NCBI RefSeq assembly: GCF_003963535.1
Contig: NZ_CP034539.1
Location: 9,300,001-9,364,000, forward strand
DNA: 64,000 nucleotides
Direction of reading: 5' to 3'
From: Streptomyces cyaneochromogenes
Lineage (GTDB): Bacteria; Actinomycetota; Actinomycetes; Streptomycetales; Streptomycetaceae
The translations under genes and the position numbers were made by a program. Of this stretch, positions 59,193-64,000 are shown piece by piece; positions within the stretch are counted from its first letter, which is position 1; each line of letters begins with the position of its first letter. The notes beneath the pieces were generated by a model. The model did no database searches. It was not told where the DNA came from and saw only the letters and a program-made list of their open reading frames with translations.

Positions 59193-62180
59193 TCACGGAA
59201 GTTCGGTGACGCGGTCGGTGCCCGGAGGGGTGACCGGGCTGCTGGCCGTGAGGTACTCGGTCAGGGCCGCGATGTCGTCACCGCCACCGACGGTGTTCTC
59301 GCCCTGGGCGAAGGTGGTGAAGCCGTCGCCGCCCGCCGCGAGGAAGGTGTTGGCGGCCACCCGGTACGTGGTGTCCGGGTTCAGGGTCTCGCCGTTGAGC
59401 TTGATCGACGCCGGGTCGATACGGTCGCCGACCGGGCCGCCGCGGGAGTAGGAGTAGGTCAGGCCCTTGGAGACACCGAGGACGAGCGTGGGCGCCCGGG
59501 TGCCGGAGTCGTTGAACTGCTCCTCCAGGATCTTCTCGATCTGCGCTCCGGTCAGGTCCACGGTCACCAGGGACCCGGCGAAGGGCTGCACGGCGAACGC
59601 CTCGGCGTAGGTGATCTCACCGGGTGCCTCGCCGCCCGTCGAGGTGGCGTACACCAGGTCCGCCCTGACCCCGCCCGGGTTCATCAGCGCGATCTGGGCC
59701 CCGCCCTTGTCCGTCGCCGAGGTCGCCGCGAGCTGGGCGTCGGCGACCAGGTTCGCCAGGTCGGACTCGGCGTCGCGGGTCTCGGAGCGGGTGATGTCGG
59801 CGGTGACGCTGCCGACGACCCGGTTGGCCAGGGGTGCCGAGAGGGCCTTCCACTTGGCGATGACCTCGGACTGGTCGGCGTCCTTTGCGCCGGTGCGGGT
59901 GACGAGGTGGTTCATCGCGGCGACCCGGTCGCGTACGACGTCGCCGGTGCGGCGGTCGACGGTCAGCCGGGTCTCGGTGACCACCCGGCCGAAGGAGGAG
60001 GCCGAGGTGACCATGCGCGGCTTGCCCGCCGGGTCGGGCAGCGAGCAGATGTACGGCTGGTGGGTGTGGCCGGTGACCACGGTGTCGATCGCCGGGTCCA
60101 GGTTCTTCGCGATGTCGACGATCGGCCCGGAGATTCCGTCGCACTGGCCGTAGCTGCCGGCCTGGATGCCGCCCTCGTGCAGCAGGACCACGAGGGCCTC
60201 GACGCCCTGCTCGCGCAGCTTCCTCGCGGCCGCGTTGGCGGTTTGGACCTCGTCGAGGAAGCGCACGGACTTGATCCCCGACTGGCCGGTGGCCTCGGGG
60301 GTGCCCTCCAGGGTCATTCCGATGAAGCCGACCTCGACCCCGTCGACCTTCTTGATCCAGGTGGGGGCGAGGAGTGGTTCACCGGTGGTGCGGTCGATGA
60401 CGTTGGCGGCGAGCCAGGGGAACGCGGCACCGTCGTACGGCTCGTCCTTGATGTAGCAGCCGTCCTCGGGATGGCAGCCGCCGTGCTGCATGCGCAGCAG
60501 TTCCTCGGTGCCCTCGTCGAACTCGTGGTTGCCGACACTGGTGACGTCCAGGTGCAGCTTCTCCATGGACTCGACGGTCGGCTCGTCGTGGAACAGTCCG
60601 GAGAGGAAGGGACTGGCGCCGATGACATCGCCGGCGGCGACGGTCAGCGAGGCCTCGGTGCCCTCGCGGAGCTGGTTCAGCCTGGTCGCGAGGTACTCCA
60701 CGCCCCCGACCGTGGTGGACTTCGGGTCCAGCTTGGAGCCGAGGTTGGCGTCCCGGCCGGTGGGCGGTTCCAGGTTGCCGTGGAAGTCGTTGAAGGACAG
60801 CAGTTGGACGTCGACCGTCCGCGCGGGCTTCGGCGCGGTGGGGAAGTCGCGGGTGTACGACGTCCAGAGCTTGCTGTCCTTGCTGTCCGTGCGGCCGTTG
60901 CCGTCGAGGTCACCGGCCGGGCCGGCACCGGGGAGGGCCGCCAGGTCCTTGGCGTTCACGGCGTTGTCGCCGTTGACGTCGGGGGTGTGGGCGGCGAGCA
61001 GCCCGGGGCGGACGGAGAGCAGGTGGAACTTGGTGGCGCTGCCGTTGAAGCCGAAGTTGTCGTCGGCGACGAGGACGAGGGAGCGGGAGCCGTCGGGCAG
61101 GGTCGGGCCCCAGGTGATGCCCTCGACGTTGTCGGCGTCGGTACCGGTGGTGGTGAAGTCGTACAGCAGCTTCTTCGCCATCGGCTTCTCGGAGCCGGAC
61201 AGCTTCTCCTTGCCGCCGACGTCCGTGGCGCCGATGGTGCTCGTCCAGTACAGGCGGATGGAGAAGCCGACTCCGGAGGCGAAGGAGCGCTCGACGGTGA
61301 TGTAGTCGGTCTCGTTGATCGCGAGGATCTCGGAGACTCCCCGGTCCGCGGAGTAGGTGCCGACGGGGGCGGGCAGCGGGGCGGTGGGCGCGTCGGAGAT
61401 CGGGTCGACCTCGTAGACGTGCTCGGCCTCGGCGGCTCCGGTTTCACGGTCCATCACCAGCAGCCGGGACGGGCTCTTGGCCGTCAGCCCTGCTGCGGGG
61501 CCGTCCTGGACGAGGGCGTTCTCCGTGACGGTGACGGCCTTGCTGCCGTCCGGGGAGAGGGTCAGGCCTTCCAGGGCCTGGTTGTTGCGGACGCCCGAGA
61601 TGAGCGTTCCGGAGGCGGACTTCACCGGCGCGTACGCCTTGGGAAGCGGCAGTTCACGTTCGTAGCCGCCGGAGGTGCTCGCCTCGCGGACGAAGGCGGG
61701 CTGTCCGGACGAGGAGGCACCCTCGCTCGTCCACAGCAGGCTCTTGCCGCCCGGTGTCCAGCGGATCGCCTCGGGGTCGACCTGCTTGGCCGCGAAGGGC
61801 TCGCCGGTGGTGTCGTTCAGCACCGTGAGGCCGTCGAGGTCGGGCTCGTCGTGCGCGAACCCGGTCCCGTCCAGCGGGAGTCGCAGGGTGTAGTAGCGGG
61901 CCTTGCCGTTCTCCGAGCGGTCGTCGCTGAGGGCGACGTACGCGTCGGACTTCCTGTCGTAGTCGATGCCGGACAGCCCCCCGAACGGCATGCCGAACTC
62001 GCTCGTCCCGGCGGGCACGGTCAGGGTGTCCAGCAGCCGTATGCCGTGCTGCTCGACGGCATCGGTACCACCGGGCTCCGCGGCGAACCCGCCGGCGACG
62101 GCCAGGCCGCCGAGGAGCGCGGCTGCGGTGAGACCGGCCACGAGCGTGCGTCTGCGACGCGTTCGAAGTCTGTGTCGCAT
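59193..62180 (-). CDS. Secreted phytase-like esterase / 5'-nucleotidase fusion
   Basis: A 995-residue exported protein. A signal peptide (RRRRTLVAGLTAAALLGGLAVAGGFA) follows MRHRLRTRR. Residues 40-410 resemble the 'esterase-like activity of phytase' domain (FGGLSGIDYDRKSDAYVALS, NNQALEGLTLSPDGSKAVTV, GITWGPTLPDGSRSLVLVAD). Residues 415-450 carry a dockerin/EF-hand-like pair, DVNGDNAVNAKD and DLDGNGRTDSKD. Residues 460-995 are a 5'-nucleotidase/2',3'-cyclic phosphodiesterase with the metal motifs SFNDFHGN, AAGDVIGAS, GNHEFDEG and TGHTHQP, and a C-terminal substrate domain (MNPGGVRADL, NTFLAAGGDGFTTFA). It should release phosphate from extracellular organic phosphates. ATG 62180 is preceded by GGAAGGA. 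The shared operator upstream suggests LacI control. It converges with the LacI-type gene. Confidence 0.92.
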   Translation of the reverse strand: MRHRLRTRRRRTLVAGLTAAALLGGLAVAGGFAAEPGGTDAVEQHGIRLLDTLTVPAGTSEFGMPFGGLSGIDYDRKSDAYVALSDDRSENGKARYYTLRLPLDGTGFAHDEPDLDGLTVLNDTTGEPFAAKQVDPEAIRWTPGGKSLLWTSEGASSSGQPAFVREASTSGGYERELPLPKAYAPVKSASGTLISGVRNNQALEGLTLSPDGSKAVTVTENALVQDGPAAGLTAKSPSRLLVMDRETGAAEAEHVYEVDPISDAPTAPLPAPVGTYSADRGVSEILAINETDYITVERSFASGVGFSIRLYWTSTIGATDVGGKEKLSGSEKPMAKKLLYDFTTTGTDADNVEGITWGPTLPDGSRSLVLVADDNFGFNGSATKFHLLSVRPGLLAAHTPDVNGDNAVNAKDLAALPGAGPAGDLDGNGRTDSKDSKLWTSYTRDFPTAPKPARTVDVQLLSFNDFHGNLEPPTGRDANLGSKLDPKSTTVGGVEYLATRLNQLREGTEASLTVAAGDVIGASPFLSGLFHDEPTVESMEKLHLDVTSVGNHEFDEGTEELLRMQHGGCHPEDGCYIKDEPYDGAAFPWLAANVIDRTTGEPLLAPTWIKKVDGVEVGFIGMTLEGTPEATGQSGIKSVRFLDEVQTANAAARKLREQGVEALVVLLHEGGIQAGSYGQCDGISGPIVDIAKNLDPAIDTVVTGHTHQPYICSLPDPAGKPRMVTSASSFGRVVTETRLTVDRRTGDVVRDRVAAMNHLVTRTGAKDADQSEVIAKWKALSAPLANRVVGSVTADITRSETRDAESDLANLVADAQLAATSATDKGGAQIALMNPGGVRADLVYATSTGGEAPGEITYAEAFAVQPFAGSLVTVDLTGAQIEKILEEQFNDSGTRAPTLVLGVSKGLTYSYSRGGPVGDRIDPASIKLNGETLNPDTTYRVAANTFLAAGGDGFTTFAQGENTVGGGDDIAALTEYLTASSPVTPPGTDRVTELP

Positions 62181-62430
62181 GGTGGTCCTTCCAGGCTTTC
62201 CGAGAGGTGGTCGGGCAGGTCGTGAAGGGCCGACAGACAAGGGTGGGCCCAGCCCTCGGCCGTTGACCGGGGCGGACTGTGTCGGCTGGGGTGTGCGTGG
62301 GCCGCTCAGTGGCCCGTTGGAACAGCGTCAGAGCGAGGCGTGGTGTGCGCCGACGGCCGGGCGGGCGTACCGGTCCTCGGGCGCTCGTCCTGGGGTCGGG
62401 GCGGACGCCCGCTCATCCATGGCGCACAAG

Positions 62431-62456
62431 CTAGGTATCCAAAACCCTTTGCACAA
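62431..62456 (-). promoter_or_regulatory. Third, imperfect copy of the LacI-type operator
   Basis: Over 26 nt this site matches 57786-57811 at 23 positions (CTAGGTaTCCAAAACccTTT then GCACAA, differing bases in lower case). It lies about 250 nt upstream of the phytase-like/nucleotidase start. The palindrome is broken at the two central bases that differ. In the rest of the 487 nt between 62181 and 62667 no gene or hairpin was seen; it should also contain the promoter of the NB-ARC-type gene. Confidence 0.7.
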
Positions 62457-62667
62457 CCGTCGATCTCACGGACCTCGATCCGCAACGAACTCGTCCAGGC
62501 GCCGCGCGTACTGGCGTCGGGCTCGTACCATGCTTGCGGACGTTCGCAGGTGTGGGGACATCCCGAGTGACGTTGCCCGCCCGGTCGCGCTTGGTCGGCC
62601 CGCGTCACAGGCGAGGTTGCCCGGAGGCGGAGTCTTTGCGTGGAGTCGGCTGAAAGGGGCGCCGTAG

Positions 62668-64000
62668 GTGGGCGAGCACGGAACCGGTGATCCTCGGCTC
62701 GCCTTCGCGGCGGAACTGACCCGACTGCGTCGCAGGCTGCCGGACGTGCCGGACGAGGCGCTGGCCCGGCGGGCCGGCGCGGTGGTGCTGCCGTCCGGAC
62801 GCCGGGTCACCGTTGACGCACGTCGGCTCGGCGAATGGACCAGCGGACGGTCGGTGCCCCGTCAGTTCGAGGCCGTGATGGCCCTGGTGCGCGCCGTCGA
62901 GCAGGCGACCGGTGGCGTTGCGGCCGACCGGACAGCTGTGGCGCGCTGGCAGGGCCTGTGGCGCGCCGCGCGGGAGCACCGCAGCGACCGCCTCGCCACC
63001 GGATTGCGGGAGCGCATCACCGAACGGCCGCAGGGTGTGCAGGCGCCGATCGTCATCGGGCGTCCGCCGAGCGACGCCGCCGCGCTGCGCCGGCGTCAAG
63101 AGTTCGCCGAGCGCATCGACGATGGCCTGGCGGACGATTCCGTACGGCGGATCTTGCTCACCGGTGCGGGCGGCGTCGGCAAGTCGCAGCTGGCCGCGGC
63201 AGCGTTCCACCGTGCCAAGCGGCGAAGCGAGCTTCTGCTCTGGGTGGCCGCCGACAACCGTGCTTCCGTGCTGGACGGTTATGCCCGCGCCTGGCGCGCG
63301 CTCTCGCGGGCGAGCGTCACCGGCGAGGGCGCCACGCCCGGCACCGACCCCGGCAGCGACGACGAGACGCAGGCCGACCTGTTCCTCGCCTGGCTGCGGT
63401 CGACCGCGACGTCCTGGCTCGTGGTCCTCGACGACGTCGACGACCTCGGCGAAGTGGCCGGGCTGTGGCCGGAGGGCGACGCCGGCCGGGCCGTGGTCAC
63501 CACCCGTCGGCGGGACGCCGTACTGCTTCGTCCGGGCGTCCGCGTGATCCCCGTCGGTGTGTTCACCGCTGAGGAGGCCACCGGATACCTGGCCGACCGG
63601 CTGTCGCTGGATCCGGACACCGCCGCCGGGCCGGCCGGGCTCCCGGCGCACCGCCCGGAGGACCTGGTCGCCCTCACCTCGGTGCTCGGGCACTTTCCGC
63701 TCGCCCTCTCCCAGGCGGCGGCCTTCCTCATCGACACCGGCATGGACCTGCCCTCGTACCTGAACCTCCTGACCGACGAGCGGGAGAACCTCGCCGGTCT
63801 GTTCCCGTCGTCGTCCCCCGCCGACGAGCACGGCGGTACGGTGACCAGCACCCTCCAACTCGCCCTGGCGCGAGCGGAGTCACTGGCTCCGCCCGGAGCC
63901 GCCCGTGCCCTGCTCGAATTGATCTCGGTGCTGGCGCCCGACGGCATTCCGGAGGGGGTCCTGCTCAGCTCAACAGCCCGCGCATGGCTCGACGGTGACC
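62668..64000 (+). CDS. NB-ARC-type STAND ATPase, partial (cut by window end)
   Basis: The first 444 codons of a gene that runs off the right edge. Residues 1-110 resemble the small helical N-terminal domain frequent in streptomycete STAND regulators (FAAELTRLRRRLPDVPDEAL, then RRLGEWTSGRSVPRQFEAVM), probably an XRE-like helix-turn-helix variant. An NB-ARC domain follows: Walker A ILLTGAGGVGKSQLAAAAFH near residue 170, Walker B WLVVLDDVDDLGEVA near residue 252, an RNBS-like TTRRRDAVLLRPG, and the GLPL-equivalent LGHFPLALSQAAAFL near residue 350. Such ATPases usually end in TPR or WD40 repeats and act as signal-dependent switches in regulation or phage defence; that part is outside the window. 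The GTG at 62668 has AAAGGGG 7 nt upstream. Confidence 0.85.
   Translation, partial: MGEHGTGDPRLAFAAELTRLRRRLPDVPDEALARRAGAVVLPSGRRVTVDARRLGEWTSGRSVPRQFEAVMALVRAVEQATGGVAADRTAVARWQGLWRAAREHRSDRLATGLRERITERPQGVQAPIVIGRPPSDAAALRRRQEFAERIDDGLADDSVRRILLTGAGGVGKSQLAAAAFHRAKRRSELLLWVAADNRASVLDGYARAWRALSRASVTGEGATPGTDPGSDDETQADLFLAWLRSTATSWLVVLDDVDDLGEVAGLWPEGDAGRAVVTTRRRDAVLLRPGVRVIPVGVFTAEEATGYLADRLSLDPDTAAGPAGLPAHRPEDLVALTSVLGHFPLALSQAAAFLIDTGMDLPSYLNLLTDERENLAGLFPSSSPADEHGGTVTSTLQLALARAESLAPPGAARALLELISVLAPDGIPEGVLLSSTARAWLDGD

Overview
The window looks like chromosomal DNA of a Streptomyces-like actinomycete. It is very GC-rich, with G or C at nearly every third codon position and many GTG starts. 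Gene families are typical of that genus: Lnt, a TerD-type protein, GAF/PucR-type regulators, HATPase-only anti-sigma-like proteins, NB-ARC proteins and an actinobacterial type VII secretion system (T7SS/ESX). No rRNA, tRNA or CRISPR array was seen.

Region 1 (1-12.8 kb) holds ordinary single genes: a DUF6643-like protein, a two-domain TerD/TerA protein, an HpnB-type glycosyltransferase, an Asp/Glu racemase-family protein, a membrane protein, an O-antigen-ligase-like membrane protein, apolipoprotein N-acyltransferase, a Nudix hydrolase, 3-hydroxybutyrate dehydrogenase, a GAF/PucR-type regulator and an MHS-family MFS transporter. Five of these starts have a TANNNT hexamer 6-7 nt upstream and no Shine-Dalgarno sequence, the signature of leaderless transcripts.

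Region 2 (12.8-14.8 kb) is an accessory scar: the 3' end of an IS481-type transposase, a small membrane protein broken by one extra base, and the C-terminal remnant of an aminoglycoside-phosphotransferase-like gene. It ends at a perfect 17-bp inverted repeat.

Region 3 (14.8-56 kb) is a large T7SS island. It encodes two single-pass surface lectins with different lectin heads on similar membrane anchors, a T7SS-associated (SseB-like) protein, a beta-helix protein fused to two EccA-like AAA modules, mycosin MycP, the motor EccC, and EccD and EccB. No eccE is visible. Downstream on the + strand lie three small WXG100-like or EspC-like proteins, another small helical protein, an AAWKG-family protein with a long charged helix, a YbaB-like protein, and an 18.5-kb gene for a 6,180-residue secreted polymorphic toxin candidate. 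That protein has a CpnT-type N-terminal delivery domain, a His-Gly/Cys ('lonely Cys') domain, one intact and two catalytically dead OTU-like domains, a deaminase-like HGE/CxxC domain and three tandem ~510-residue modules, each carrying two metal-binding-type motifs. A 0.75-kb non-coding stretch between mycP and eccC consists of a ~291-bp duplication built of ~74-bp sub-repeats.

Region 4 (56-64 kb) has a frameshifted remnant, a HATPase regulator, a LacI-family regulator with two tandem operators, a large secreted phytase-like/5'-nucleotidase fusion with a third copy of that operator upstream, and the start of an NB-ARC-type ATPase gene that leaves the window.

The simplest reading of the island is a secretion machine (EccB/C/D, MycP, EccA-like ATPase) with small Esx-type partners and one giant effector. 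The lectins and the beta-helix protein may place the machine at, or link it to, the cell envelope.
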